Source of the DNA: Talaromyces rugulosus
Lineage: Eukaryota > Ascomycota > Eurotiomycetes > Eurotiales > Trichocomaceae
Direction of reading: 5' to 3'
Assembly (NCBI RefSeq): GCF_013368755.1
Contig: NC_049566.1
Coordinates: forward strand, 4,278,001-4,342,000
Length of the DNA: 64,000 nucleotides
The first letter of the stretch is position 1. Every line of letters begins with the position of its first letter. Below the pieces are notes generated by a model. The model worked only from the letters and a program-made list of their open reading frames with translations. It was not told the DNA's origin and made no database searches. Below are positions 1 to 11,089 of this stretch, one piece after another. Position numbers and translations under genes: made by a program.

Positions 1-369
1 TCCACTTGCGCAGCGACCTACCGCTGTCAGATATTCTCAACAAGCACATAATTAGGACGTTTGCGAACACACCGCTAGAGCCATCATAAATGCCTTGATT
101 GCGTCGTTATTGCCTTGCCTGCCCAAAAGGAAAAAGGTAATTCCTAGGCTTATTTCCCGTCCCCCATTTGCGTAAACAAATGGCGATGGGCTATATTTCG
201 GCTCCATCATGGGTTTCAGACTGGCCGCAGCTTCTGGTAGGTACCGGGGGACGGGAAGACCGAACATGTTATACGTGGTTATTGGGGCCAGAAAATGTAG
301 ACCTCCCAGGCCGAGGAAGACTGTTGAGAGAATGAATGGGGTTGGAGATTGTCTTGAATGATACGCCAT
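1..369 (-). CDS. DUF4267-like small membrane protein, 3' end cut by window edge
   Basis: The ATG is at 369 and the frame stays open for 105 codons to a TAA at 52. The product has hydrophobic segments near residues 12-30 and 73-83 (ISLGITFFLLG) and at the end, with no charged catalytic motif. The layout resembles fungal DUF4267 proteins, about 130-residue multi-pass membrane proteins of unknown function. The 3' end probably continues. GT donors at about 70-72 (GTGTGT or GTGTTC) and AG acceptors at about 26-31 would splice into a further exon that leaves the window, so the TAA at 52 is likely intronic. Which donor/acceptor pair is used cannot be settled here. The gene is divergent from the SDR gene across 1.2 kb. 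Confidence 0.5.
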
Positions 370-1588
370 TTTTTAATCACGAAAGCGTAGACTGGGACTG
401 TTTAGAGTAGAATATGCCCTGGAAATCTTAATATATATACAACTATTATAATATCAACGTGACGTCACTCGTATGTACTAGTTGACTATAAACCCTCTCA
501 ACACACTCAATCTCTATAAAAGATAATAATTTATAAGACGAAACATAGACCAAGATGCTTTAAAAGGACATACATTGGCTAACTAACCTTGTTAAGGTTT
601 GTGTTCTGTGTCTAATGGAGAACCGCCAGCAGTTGCACTTGTCTAATGAGATTTAATTTTCAATTTCACTGCACCTAGAAGTAAAATATTCAAAATTAAG
701 AGATTTTTTTACCAATTTATATCCCACATTGATTACTGGCAGATACAGATGCCTTTTTACCTTCATCAGTTACGAGGAATATATCAATTGATCAATATAT
801 ATGTCTGTAAATTCAATGTAATCACCAAGGAATGTAAACATCCAGAACATTGACATACATTGAACAATCAACCTTTGATAAGATGAACGTGCAAGAGCTC
901 TGGTTTTTCTTAAATTTATATTTAATAGAAATATTTGAACAAACAGAAAATGGGATATATTTGTCGATTTCACGAGGGACACGCGGGCAAACATGACTTA
1001 TGTTTTGTGCCGTTACGTATAATTAGGAACTCCCAGATGCCTCTTCATTATGAATGACGTAACGAATGATTCAATCAATTTAACCCGGAAGTACATTCCC
1101 TTGAATCGCGATATTTAGTGGAGATAGACATGGTGAGTTGGTGTATCAAATTTTGTTTTATCTAGTAGTAGTTTTACACCCCTCTGTTGCGACTTTAAAT
1201 ACGACACCTAGGGACTGCATACTGTATTCCCTTACATTATGGAGAGGTCAAAATGATCGCATTTAGAGAGAATTAAGCGTGGGTCATGCTATATATTTTC
1301 ACTTTAACATTAGGTCATCATGACCTTTGTGTTTCGCACTCTGGGTTAGTTCTCCGCCAGTACGTGAGTGGCAATGTTTGTTTTTGCTTTTTGTAGAGTA
1401 CCACAATTGTCCTCTTCTATGCTAAAATTAATACAAAGCGATCTATTGTTCAGGATACGATTAAGCACCACTTATCTCAAACGAGAATCGAATCTTTCGT
1501 TGACGATCAGACTACTCATCTATTCACAATTTCTTTTAAACATCAAGTATAGAAGAATCGCTCAAAAGAATTTTAACGTCTTATAAAC
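370..1588. other. AT-rich intergenic region, no convincing gene
   Basis: About 1.2 kb lies between two divergent genes. It contains many short AT tracts. Frames such as 770-994 (minus) and 1368-1586 (plus) are short, lack recognisable domains and follow AT-rich composition. The stretch probably holds the promoters of both flanking genes. No tRNA, repeat array or transposon end was recognised. Confidence 0.5.
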
Positions 1589-2431
1589 ATGAAAATTGCT
1601 GTAACCGGTGCCCGGGGAGGTGTGGGCAGAGAGCTGGTGAAGCTGTGCAGCGCGGAAGGCCACGAGACAGTCCAGATCAATCGAACTGAACAAAAACACG
1701 ACGGGACTCCCAGGTCAGAGATGAGAACAGCTGACGTCGCAAGTGACTATAACGCTACTCTTAAAGCATTTACTGGCTGCGACGCCGTAGTTCATCTTGC
1801 GGCGATTCCAGACCCTGTTGAAAAGGACCACTGGAAAGTACACAATAACAATGTGAATACCGCCTTTAACGGCTTCCATGCCGCAGCTACGCTAGGCATC
1901 AACAAGATTTGCTACGCTTCATCTGTAAACGCGATTGGTCTTGCTTTTTCCAACCAGCCGTTACAGTTTGACTACTTTCCGATTGACGAAGAGGCACCTC
2001 AGCGGCCGACAGATCCATATGCACTTGCAAAAGAAGAAGCCGAGTATCAAGCCCAGTCGTTCGTCAACTGGTTCCCTGGAATGAAAATCGGTTGTCTGCG
2101 GATTCATGAAGTTGCTTTGTTGAAAGACGTGCAAAAGAAGCACAAGGAAGATTGGGAAAACTCCGCTGTCAAACAGCTATGGGGTTGGGTTCATCCCAAA
2201 GCGGTAGCGAGGGCTTGTCTGCTTACGGTCGAGAAAGCAGACAACATGAAAGGATGCGAGATTTTCAACATTGTGGCTCCAAAAACGACCCAGGAGGAAT
2301 CATCTGAAAGTCTAGCAAAAAAATACTTTCCCCGAGCTGAACTGAGGGGAGATATGTCCAAAAACCAGGCGTTTTGGTCTATTGCCAAGGCACAAAATAT
2401 TCTTGGCTGGACTCACCATGAAACAGAGTAG
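1589..2431 (+). CDS. NAD(P)-dependent epimerase/dehydratase (extended SDR)
   Basis: This is an intronless 280-residue protein. It starts MKIAVTGARGGVGRE, where TGxxGxxG at residues 6-12 is the extended-SDR dinucleotide-binding turn. The active-site YALAK (YxxxK) lies near residue 148, after a SSVNAIG strand that supplies the catalytic Ser region. Length and motif order match NAD-dependent epimerase/dehydratase (Pfam Epimerase). Such enzymes act on nucleotide sugars or small carbonyl/alcohol substrates in the cytosol, and the substrate cannot be told from sequence. The ATG at 1589 is three bases after an in-frame stop of an upstream frame and puts the Rossmann motif at the very N-terminus, as expected. 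A flavin monooxygenase/decarboxylase fusion follows on the same strand 0.7 kb downstream and could share a pathway. Confidence 0.88.
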   Translation: MKIAVTGARGGVGRELVKLCSAEGHETVQINRTEQKHDGTPRSEMRTADVASDYNATLKAFTGCDAVVHLAAIPDPVEKDHWKVHNNNVNTAFNGFHAAATLGINKICYASSVNAIGLAFSNQPLQFDYFPIDEEAPQRPTDPYALAKEEAEYQAQSFVNWFPGMKIGCLRIHEVALLKDVQKKHKEDWENSAVKQLWGWVHPKAVARACLLTVEKADNMKGCEIFNIVAPKTTQEESSESLAKKYFPRAELRGDMSKNQAFWSIAKAQNILGWTHHETE

Positions 2432-3153
2432 AGTATAATATCCTGTTTACATTGGTAGATAGAGAAATATTTCCTGAAATTTGACCATTGCTACAGACCA
2501 TATCCAAAATATATTTTTTCCTTGCCTTTATTCGGCTAGCAAAATGGGAAGGCTCCAATATACTATAGAGTTCAAGTCACCAGCACCAAAACGAGAATCA
2601 GCGTTGTTTCAATTAAGACCATTCGGTATTTAGCATAGCAAATATGCTAGATAAGACTACTGATTACAATACATAACTTCAGGTTCTCATTGTTCCTCTA
2701 CTCCAATGTGGAATCTTTCATGTAGCAGTGATCATGGTCAAACATGTGACACATTGTCATCCCAGGTCAGTCGTTGAGAGTACATACTGCTTAAAGCGTG
2801 ACAGTATGTGGATTTCGTGCTACTCCGTCTTAAAAATCGCAGTATTCATCATCATTATTCCCTCGTATAGTGGTTTCCGTGGAGAACAATACCCGGATCC
2901 GAAGGTGGTCCCGAAATGATTTCCTCCACACGGACAATAACAATGCGGGGCGCATAGTAGTTAGTAATAACACAGTTCCCATAGCATTTATTATGCATGG
3001 AATTTATCTAGAAATTTTGAGGCGGAATAAGAAACAGATAGCATCGCCTCATATATGCTTTTACTAGCCGCTGCGTAAGACTACTTGTTGGCTCGTTAAG
3101 TTGTGCGAAATTTTTGCTCGAAGCAATCAGTATCTTCAAAGAGGCTAGGCGAA
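2432..3153. other. Intergenic spacer
   Basis: This spacer of about 0.7 kb lies between two same-strand genes. Frames at 2728-2919 and 2870-3067 are short, overlap each other and show no domain. It presumably holds the SDR 3' UTR and the promoter of the monooxygenase fusion. Confidence 0.45.
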
Positions 3154-5497
3154 ATGGGAGATGCAACTAGCAATGGCTTGTCCGACGACAAAAGGCCTCT
3201 CAAAATCATCATTGTCGGAGGCGGTATCGGGGGCTTGACGGCAGCGATTGGTCTTCGAAAACAGGGACACGATGTACATGTAAGTTAAAAAGTTAATGGA
3301 TGTCAATTTCAACACTGATATATTTATGAACAGGTCTTTGAACAATCTCGACTTGCAACAGAGATGGGTGCAGCCATGCATCTGGCACCCAACGCTAATG
3401 GCATTCTGCGACGCCTAGGGCTATTTGCAGAAAACTTTGGGGCGAACTTGATGAGAAGAGTACGTTATTTCCCCCGAAACTTTTAAAGCAGTAGACATGG
3501 ATTAATTGCTGATGGCTTGAAGTTGACCGAGTACTCTGCTGGTGGTGAAAAACTTAGGTCTATGGATTCAACAGAACCAAACAAGCGATGGCAACATGTA
3601 TGTCGACTCACTCTTTTCGATGATTTTAAATGTATCTTGACACAATATTAAGCCATGGCATCTCGTTCACCGTGTCGAACTTCATAACCAATTAAAAACA
3701 CTAGCGACGACTGCACAGGACGGAAATCCGCCTATTGAGTTCAAGACAGCGACCAGAGTCATCAGTGTTGACCCCACAAATGCATCAGTTGTACTTCAGG
3801 ATGGCACTATATTCTCTGGTGACGTCGTTATCGGGGCTGATGGTGTACACTCCGTAACGCGAAAGGCAGTCCCAGGTGGCCATCTCGAAGCATTCTCCAG
3901 CGGTAAAAGTGCATTCCGATTTCTGGTCCCGAAGCAGGCGGCCCTAGACGACCCTATCACCGCAGATCTTGTAAAACATGATTGTGAACTTTGTATTTGG
4001 TACGGGATAGACCGTCGGGTTGTCATGTACCCGACGTCGAATAACACCCTTCTGAACTTTGTCGCCATACACCCTGAATCCGAATCTGCCGACGAGACCG
4101 ACGGAGATACCTGGGGTAAAACTAGTAACTCACAAAGAATGTTGCATATATTCTCTTCTTTTGACCCAGCATTACTCAAACTACTCGACAAGGCAGATCC
4201 TAAAAGTGTCAACGTTTGGAACCTCTTGGACATGGATCGAATGCCGAAGTGGAATGAAGGCCGGCTCGCCTTACTAGGAGATGCAGCTCACCCATTTTTG
4301 CCTCACCAGGGACAAGGTGCCGGTGTCGCCATAGAGGATGCTGCTTCTCTATCTGTGGTTCTTCCGTCGGGAACTCCTGTGTCTGAAATTCCAGGGAGAC
4401 TAGAGTTGTACAACAAGATTAGATACGAGAGGGCGCACCAGATCCAGGACTTCTCGCGAGTAATCGGTCAAGACAAAACAGAGGACAGAAAAAGTCTGGA
4501 CAGTAAGCTAATGATTCCCTTTTTTTTATTAATCCTCTTTCTAATAACAGCTTTTACAGTGATGGCATTCACAAATTACAATTTTGGCCACGATGAATGG
4601 GATAACTCCACGCAGAAGCTTCGTGAATGGAGTTGGAGCCGCATACCAAATACCTACTGGCGAATGCCCATCGCGTTTGGACCAATGCCTGGTCCTCGCC
4701 AAACGCACTTTGGCCTTCCACGAAATGGGACTAAATCCACATTCATAACGGCGTCGATCAAGTTCAAGACATCTCGTACAGTATTGCAAAACTTATTTCC
4801 GCCATCCCGCTCTGGCTGGCGATTCACTGCTCCGGATACGGTAGCTTATGCCTCCTTTTCGCAGACCACTTTGAATAAAATGGAATGGCTTGGAGGCTCG
4901 GGTTACAACCATATTGGTTTGTATGTTCACGGTGTTGAATATGTGAAGAAAGACGGATCTGTTGCCAAAGGGGCTTATTTACCCATTCTCTTCGAGTCTC
5001 TCACAGATCCGATAGTCTCTGGTCGCGAGGAGCTCGGCATGCCTAAGTTGTATGCATCTATTGATGTCTATCGGCGAGAAAAATCATACCGTATCCGGAC
5101 AGGTTGGCAAGGTGCCTTTTGGGGTAACTTTCTTCTTGAAGACCTTGTGGAAACGGATCCTTCTACGGAATTGGGTGGTATTACCGGAGACTCCGACGAC
5201 GGAATTCTTGCCTACAAATACATACCGAAGGCTGGTCGGGTAAATAAGGGCATAGCTGCTGAGGAACATGTGACCTTCGACCCCTTTTCAGAAGCAGACC
5301 CAAAGCCGAGACCTCAGAAGATTTTCAAGACAACCAAGGCTAGTTTCGAGATTGACCCTCTGAATTGGGAACAGTTACCGACACTTCATCATGTAATCTC
5401 TCGGTTAGCTGAAGTGCCTGTTTATGAAATCGTCGGTGCAAAGGTAGTTGAGGGCGAAGGTGTACCGGATGTCTCTGGGGCGAGGCCAATCGAGTAA
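3154..5497 (+). CDS. Fusion: FAD-dependent monooxygenase + acetoacetate-decarboxylase-like domain
   Basis: Inferred introns are 3280-3333, 3460-3522, 3598-3652 and 4503-4550, giving 707 residues. The N-terminal half (about 1-390) is a group A flavin monooxygenase of the salicylate-hydroxylase type. It has IIVGGGIGG at 19-27, the DG motif GADGVHS at 170-176 and the GD motif GDAAHPFLP at 318-326. The C-terminal half (about 415-700) resembles acetoacetate decarboxylase. It carries GREELGMPKLYA, whose lysine (K558) aligns with the Schiff-base Lys of clostridial ADC, while the adjacent second Lys is replaced by Leu. The ATG at 3154 is the first in frame. Intron 2 uses an AAG acceptor and is the least certain. 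An acceptor at 4559 is also in frame. A plausible activity is oxidation of an aromatic or enol substrate coupled to decarboxylation or lyase chemistry on the product. Substrate unknown. Confidence 0.82.
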
Positions 5498-6106
5498 GTG
5501 CTTATTGGAATTATTTAACAAATTGTATGGGACTTCTAGTTATAACGTTAGAATATCTTGGGATGTTTATTCATGTCTTCTTTTCCAAATACGACTAACC
5601 TGAGTATCGTATTAAAGAGAAACTAGAAAGTAAAAGCCATTAAACGTAGCAATTTTCTACATATTCAGATTGAGGTTATACCCGGAAAGAGCCTAACCGG
5701 TAAACTTAGGCCAGGTAAATAGAAAATACAAGGTTACAATGAGACTAATAATACTACCAATACGTAAAAAATCGTAAACAGCTACCATCTGGTATATTAA
5801 TCTCATCTGGACAGTGGATGGAAGCGCTCAAAGAAAAAATACCTGAAATTGAGGTTGGGGACACAACGTGATGACACCATCGGTGTCTCATACAAGGCGA
5901 ATAGAATAGCGAAGAGTATCGAGCTCATATTGTGTATACAATGTCAAAGATTTAGATAATATTCTCAATGATCATACTAATCTGTTGCACGACAAATAAA
6001 TTAAATGCAAAACCACAAACACAGAAGAATCCCAGTCCATTGCATAACCCATCGTAATATCATTTGCAATACAGTTTCCGCCAGAACCCAAATTAAGAAA
6101 AGAAAT
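5498..6106. other. Convergent intergenic region
   Basis: Here 0.6 kb separate two convergent genes. The stretch is AT-rich, consistent with two 3' UTRs and poly(A) regions. No gene, repeat or RNA was recognised. Confidence 0.5.
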
Positions 6107-7264
6107 TTACTCGCTGTCGCTTAAACTATCCCTCCGTCGTCGTCCGCCACCATCACGATCCCGACGATAGCCCTTGGTCAAACCCGGAATAGGGTGGTGA
6201 TAGGACCTTGTGCCAAGATCATCCTCACTTTCGACAGTAGAATATTGGTATGCTGAATTAGTTGCATGAGATGAAAGATCCAATGGCTCAGTGTAGCCGC
6301 CAGGCATGGAAGAACGAGGCGCCTCCCGTTTGCGTGGGCTGTTGTGTCGAGATTGACGGTCTTTGCTTTGCTGCTGGGGGCGTCGGGATTCACGACGACT
6401 TTTCCTAGCATCTCCCATGAGAGACTCTTCTGCCGTTGATTGACTAATGACATCTTCATTTCCAGCTGTGAATGAGAACCCAGAAACATTGCGTGTGTCT
6501 CGGCGGGTGTGATCCTGCGAGCGTCGAGGATGGCGGTCGTGAGGATCATACGCTTCGCTTTCAGTGTATGCTGACGCTGTTGGGGGCGAACTCGGCGTGT
6601 ATTCAGTACCGTAGTAGGTGCCGTCGGAATCCGCATTGATACCACCAACTCGCGCTGCCTTCTCTCTGCGGTAAGCTCGCATATCATCATCCGCCTCGCC
6701 TTCCCACTTCTCGTCCTTGCGTTTCCGTAGCAGTTTCTCTTTCGCAGTCTCCCTGAATTTCTTTTTCCGAGGGGGTGCTTTTTCGTTTGTGATAGTAGTT
6801 GCTGTCTCGGTCATATCCGTCACAGTGCCACCATCGTCGCTATAACCGCGTACGGTTCCACCACCAAGCCTGGTACTCTTTGTAGCATTACTCAAAGTTC
6901 GACCATCGGGGCCCTTCCGACGTAAAACTGTAGACTTGTAGTCATCCCAGTCGCCTTTTCGCCAAATAAAGCCGCCATTCTTCGCCCAAAAGAAGAACCA
7001 AATGCTAGCGACAACAAAGGCTGCGCCGAGAATCGCAAACAGGGCTAACATTCCTTGCATATTGATACTGGTAGGGCTAATAGTACCCTCTCCTTTGGAT
7101 GATGATACTCCAGTTGTTGTTGTTGACGAGGTGGACCGTGCTGCAAGAGTTTTTGTGACATCTTCAATAGCAGTAGGGGTGCCGGTGGCATCGCTGTCAA
7201 GTAGAATGTCAACAGGATCGCTATAACCCCCTGCGAGATCGGGGGTTACAATCACTGGAGCCAT
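6107..7264 (-). CDS. Single-pass membrane protein with Ser/Thr-rich ectodomain and long basic tail
   Basis: This 385-residue product is uninterrupted. Residues 1-70 are acidic then Ser/Thr-rich (a run near 44-56), with no cleavable signal peptide visible. One strong membrane segment spans about 71-93 and is followed by WAKNGGFIWRKGDW. The remaining 290 residues are charged and disordered, with basic clusters near 167-187 and several R/S/D-rich stretches that look phosphorylatable. The topology (short Ser/Thr-rich N-terminus, one TM, long cytoplasmic tail) recalls fungal surface sensors of the Mid2/Wsc type, but no family motif is present, so that is only an analogy. The basic composition could also suit a nucleic-acid or lipid contact. 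I do not recognise the family. The ATG at 7264 is the first in frame. Confidence 0.7.
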   Translation of the reverse strand: MAPVIVTPDLAGGYSDPVDILLDSDATGTPTAIEDVTKTLAARSTSSTTTTGVSSSKGEGTISPTSINMQGMLALFAILGAAFVVASIWFFFWAKNGGFIWRKGDWDDYKSTVLRRKGPDGRTLSNATKSTRLGGGTVRGYSDDGGTVTDMTETATTITNEKAPPRKKKFRETAKEKLLRKRKDEKWEGEADDDMRAYRREKAARVGGINADSDGTYYGTEYTPSSPPTASAYTESEAYDPHDRHPRRSQDHTRRDTRNVSGFSFTAGNEDVISQSTAEESLMGDARKSRRESRRPQQQSKDRQSRHNSPRKREAPRSSMPGGYTEPLDLSSHATNSAYQYSTVESEDDLGTRSYHHPIPGLTKGYRRDRDGGGRRRRDSLSDSE

Positions 7265-7956
7265 CGTGTATGAGCCAAGAGCCGGGGCTCAAGACAGGCG
7301 CTGAACACGCAATGATCAGTCGAGGCGTATATCGTCGACAAGCGGCGTTCGTACTCGGTAAATCGAAACCGTCGGAATCTAACGACTTTTTTGCAGCGAC
7401 TCGTGGTAAAAATTAAAGATGGAGCGCAAGCTTAAATGCGAAGAATGTGGAGAGCTGGAGATGAGGTCGAGATGCTTGGGCGGTCGGGGACCAGGAATGC
7501 GAGAAGAGTATTTGTATACCCGCTCACTGGGTTTCCTAGACTCTGGTGATGAAAAGAACGTCGATTTTGTTGAGAAGAGGTAAACAGGGGGAGTCAACTC
7601 AGCTGCACGATGACAAAGGCTGCATCTTACAGCCACACCAGGGTCGTTATGGAATTGCGGTGGTTGATCGAATGGGCAAATTGGAGAGGCTGGGGAGGCG
7701 GCTTTGTTGTGGACGGGTGTTGTCACGGCAACCCCGCATATGTCATGTGTCTCGGGATCACGTGCACAGCTTAGCGTTAAAGCTTAGATAAAGACCCCGA
7801 TAAGACTCAACCATGCGTTCAACGAATTAAGCTTATAATGTCCCCATTCCATTTTACAGGACGTGCCCTATATACATTCTGCTCATTTGACATAACTCCT
7901 TTTTACGTTGCGTCCTATACAAATATGACCGATATCACGCCCTCCTCCGCAAATAA
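7265..7956. other. Intergenic region with short doubtful frames
   Basis: Here 0.7 kb separate two minus-strand genes. A plus-strand frame at 7419-7583 would give 54 residues starting MERKLKCEECGEL, with one CxxC. A minus-strand frame at 7379-7726 gives 115 residues, also with one CxxC. The two overlap antisense and neither has a recognisable domain, so at most one can be real and possibly none. The stretch should also carry the MFS 3' UTR and the promoter of the membrane protein. Confidence 0.3.
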
Positions 7957-9486
7957 TCACGTCTCGTGCTCAGGAGCCTTCCTCGGAAGCACCAACCACA
8001 ACCCCGCCAGCACAACCAACAAACTCAGCGCGAAAGGCTGAAGACTCTGCACCCCTTTAGCCTGGGCAATCAGCCCAGCTATAAAAGGGAGCACTGCACC
8101 ACCTCCACCGCCGAGTGCTGCTGCGAATCCAATACCAGCTGTGTGCAAATGCTTAGGCAACAACTTGGCAGCCACGACCATGGCAACGGGGAACAGAGGA
8201 CCGATAAAGAACCCCAAAAAGGCAACCATGACAGCCGAGACGACGAATTGCGAAATTAACCAGAACAAGAGCTCAAACACAATAGCGAGGCCGAGGTAGA
8301 ACATCAATGCGACACGTTCACCGAGCCGGTCGTTGACAAACCCGAGCACCAGTCTCCCGAGCGTAATACCCAACCAGAACCCTGTCGAGACCAAGCCGGA
8401 TTCCAAGTTCTCGCCATGCCGCTCCTGACGCATAAATTCGACGAGCCAGCCACCGATGGCGACTTCAACTCCCATGTACGTGAACAAGAGGATGGCCAGA
8501 GTCCACACAACGCGGTTTTTCATGGCCTCTGTCGTCCTGCTACCACCACTACCTTGGCTACTTCCAGTCCGCGCGTTGGCCTTTCGGAATGTTTCGCCAT
8601 CTTCGCGCCAGAACACTATTGTACTTGCCACAAGCTCTAGAACGCAAGCTCCCACCATGAGATAGTAGAATGACCACCAGCCCAGGCCAGCACCTACCAT
8701 GGAGGTTGCAATTGTAGGCGAAGCAGTTCCACTGTAGTCTCTATTTAGTATTTCTTCCGTGCGAAAAAAAAATCATAAATAGGCAAGGGCCTACCCTGCT
8801 CCGTAGCACGCATGCAAGCAACCCATGATTGCATTAGCGTTTACCATGTCCCCAACCCACGCACTCCAGGCTGCGTCCACAAGCCCGTTTCCCATACCTA
8901 TGATTGCATATACAGATACAACGACAGGGAATGGCGGTTTAGTTGACAAAATAGCAAAGGGAATCAAATGGCACAACGGCCCGATAATGGCAATTCCACG
9001 TTGTCCCAGAGTCATATGGATTTTCGTTACTGAAACTGTTGCCAACGTGTAACCGGCAAAAGGAGTGATAAAAATTACAGAAACAAGGCTGGTTGAAAGG
9101 TTATAGTGTGTTCGCAGCTGTATTTCTTCTTTGTTAGCAAAGAAAGCCCCTTGACAGCCAGTTTTTGGAAATCTATACCGATGGAATCAAAGCCTTAAAA
9201 AAAAATGTCAGTTATCATCTGCCTTGACTATACGATTACAAGGTTACCATACGCCATATGCAGCATCATTAGCTCCCACAATAAAGAAGCTGAGGAAAGT
9301 CACTGCCACTTTGTATTTGTTGATTGGTGGGTCATTCCATCGTTGCTTGACAGTTGCGACGGTCACACCCTGAGGGGGAGCGTCCTCCAACGAAGCAGCA
9401 GGCGACGAGACAACGTCAGATATGTGGTCTCTGTCTGACTGAAAAGCCGCTCTTTGCGGAAGCTCGACTACTGACGTCGCTGACAT
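7957..9486 (-). CDS. MFS transporter, fungal Bsc6/FucP-like type (paralogue 1)
   Basis: Inferred introns are 9194-9252, 9118-9178 and 8732-8794, giving 448 residues. A hydrophilic N-terminus of about 55 residues precedes about 12 hydrophobic helices. Helix 1 includes FFIVGANDAAYGALIPS, and the repeat-like loops GNGLVDAAWSAWVG and FIGPLFPVAMV match fungal MFS proteins annotated as Bsc6-like or sugar/efflux transporters. It presumably works in the plasma membrane or an endomembrane; the substrate is unknown. Exon 2 is only 15 nt (9179-9193, encoding ALIPS). The same microexon occurs in the paralogue at 45.4-46.9 kb. That exon is needed to join two halves that are otherwise in incompatible contexts, which supports the model. 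The ATG at 9486 is the first in frame. Confidence 0.85.
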
Positions 9487-11089
9487 TTTCTTCCCGTATC
9501 GTCAATAGTTAGCAATATGAGGAAGGGAGGGGGGAAAAGGGATGGGGAAGAGAAAGCCACGTTTTTGGCACCCATCTCATTTTATATGTCGGGTCAATGC
9601 GTAATACCTACTTTATTCTTTGTTGTAAATCTACAAATTGGTTATCAATAGAAACGGTTGATTGGTTTCCTAGCTATGAGTCATTCGGCAGTCAAAGCTA
9701 ATTCCTCGCTCTAAATAAGCGGATGGAACAGTAGATCCACTTAGCAATTGATCCAGCCAAGACAGGGCGAGACATCCAAGCCAAAAAGAGATATAGATCT
9801 CCAGTAGCCAATCAGATCCAATGGTTGGTTTCATCTGGCCGCCAACACAGCCCATCTAGTATAAGCTGTAGACACCAAGAGGGGGGATCTAAGTTCCTTG
9901 GTAAGGCAAATGTAAATTTTCACCTTTATAGAACTAAACATTCCAACCTGTGTACGTTTACCGTACCGTCAATTATCCACCAATATTGGGATGTATATTC
10001 CTAAACCATCGCAGATTGATCAATCATGTATTGGAGAAAATCGGCCTTCTACTACTACATTTCAGTGATAGTCTATGTTAAATCAGCACTTGAGTCTATG
10101 ATAGCATTTAATTCTCTCAAGACTCTAGAAAGAACATCGAAAGATTCAGGTAAAAAGTTGAATTTGTAGTCAGCGATCGCTCGCATAAAATGACGTATAT
10201 ATAAAAAAGCTTGAAGTACATCCATCGTAGACGGCAAAACAATGACCAATTCCAGAACGGCCACTCACTTCGTCGCGTCTCAAAAAAATACATATTGTGG
10301 AAAGATGTATATATGGTATACACGTGTAAAACGTCAATAGAAAAAGAAAAAGAGACAAAAGGGGCGGGGCATAAAGTCGCAAATCGAACAGTCCACAAGT
10401 CCAAAAAAAAAACTATCAATTGATCGCGGGAGAAAGTCGGCACAGTGATGAAAGGCCAACAAACGTAAGACTCGCGATAGCAATATAAGGCTCAATGGGG
10501 TATATCATGTTGAAGTTGACGAAAGCCCGCTTTCTCAGGCACGAAGGAAATGGAAAGAAATTATTATGGAGACAAAAAGGTAAAATTTGGGAATCAAAGT
10601 GTATGCAATGCATGATACGGGGAAATCAACCAAAAAAAACATCATCATCATTAAGGTCATACAGGCATTAACAAAAACAGACATGACTTATGCAAGGTAT
10701 TCAAAAAAAAAAAAAGGCAACGCTCAGAAAAACATCATTCCAATGGTCATTACATCGTACAGTCATGCCGCCATGACAACAAAATAGAGGCTTTTTAACC
10801 TTTTGCAAACAAAAAGAAAACAAAAGTTCCCACCCAAAAATACTTTTTAACAGCGATGCGAACGGTTTTTTCTTCCTTCGTGTTTTTATCTTTTTGAATT
10901 TTCGATATGATGCAAATATTGTCGGGATAGAGCCGAGGTGCTGTTTGTATTTCTCCAGGCAGACCCAACAACGGAAACGACCAACTTTTTGTCACTGCTT
11001 TTGTCAAGAACACTAGACAACAGAGAGACTTCTAACAAGGGTAAACGACTTTTCGCAAGACGGATCAGAATTGTTAAAGGCGACAATGT
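9487..11089. other. Intergenic, AT- and homopolymer-rich
   Basis: This stretch of 1.6 kb runs from the MFS start to the stop of the next minus-strand gene. It contains several A- or T-runs (for example near 10407-10415 and 10699-10711). Short frames at 10073-10787 overlap on both strands and follow low-complexity composition. It probably holds a long 3' UTR of the downstream-oriented gene plus the MFS promoter. No RNA gene or mobile element was recognised. Confidence 0.45.

Noticed and set aside
770..994. 74-codon minus-strand frame in AT-rich DNA
   Set aside because: AT-rich composition, no domain, no splice partners.
4503..4550. Transmembrane helix in the monooxygenase fusion
   Set aside because: It coincides exactly with a GTAAGC...CTAATAACAG intron whose removal joins family-like sequence.
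7379..7726. 115-codon minus-strand frame and opposing 54-codon plus-strand frame with CxxC
   Set aside because: They overlap antisense, each has a single CxxC and no zinc-finger completion.
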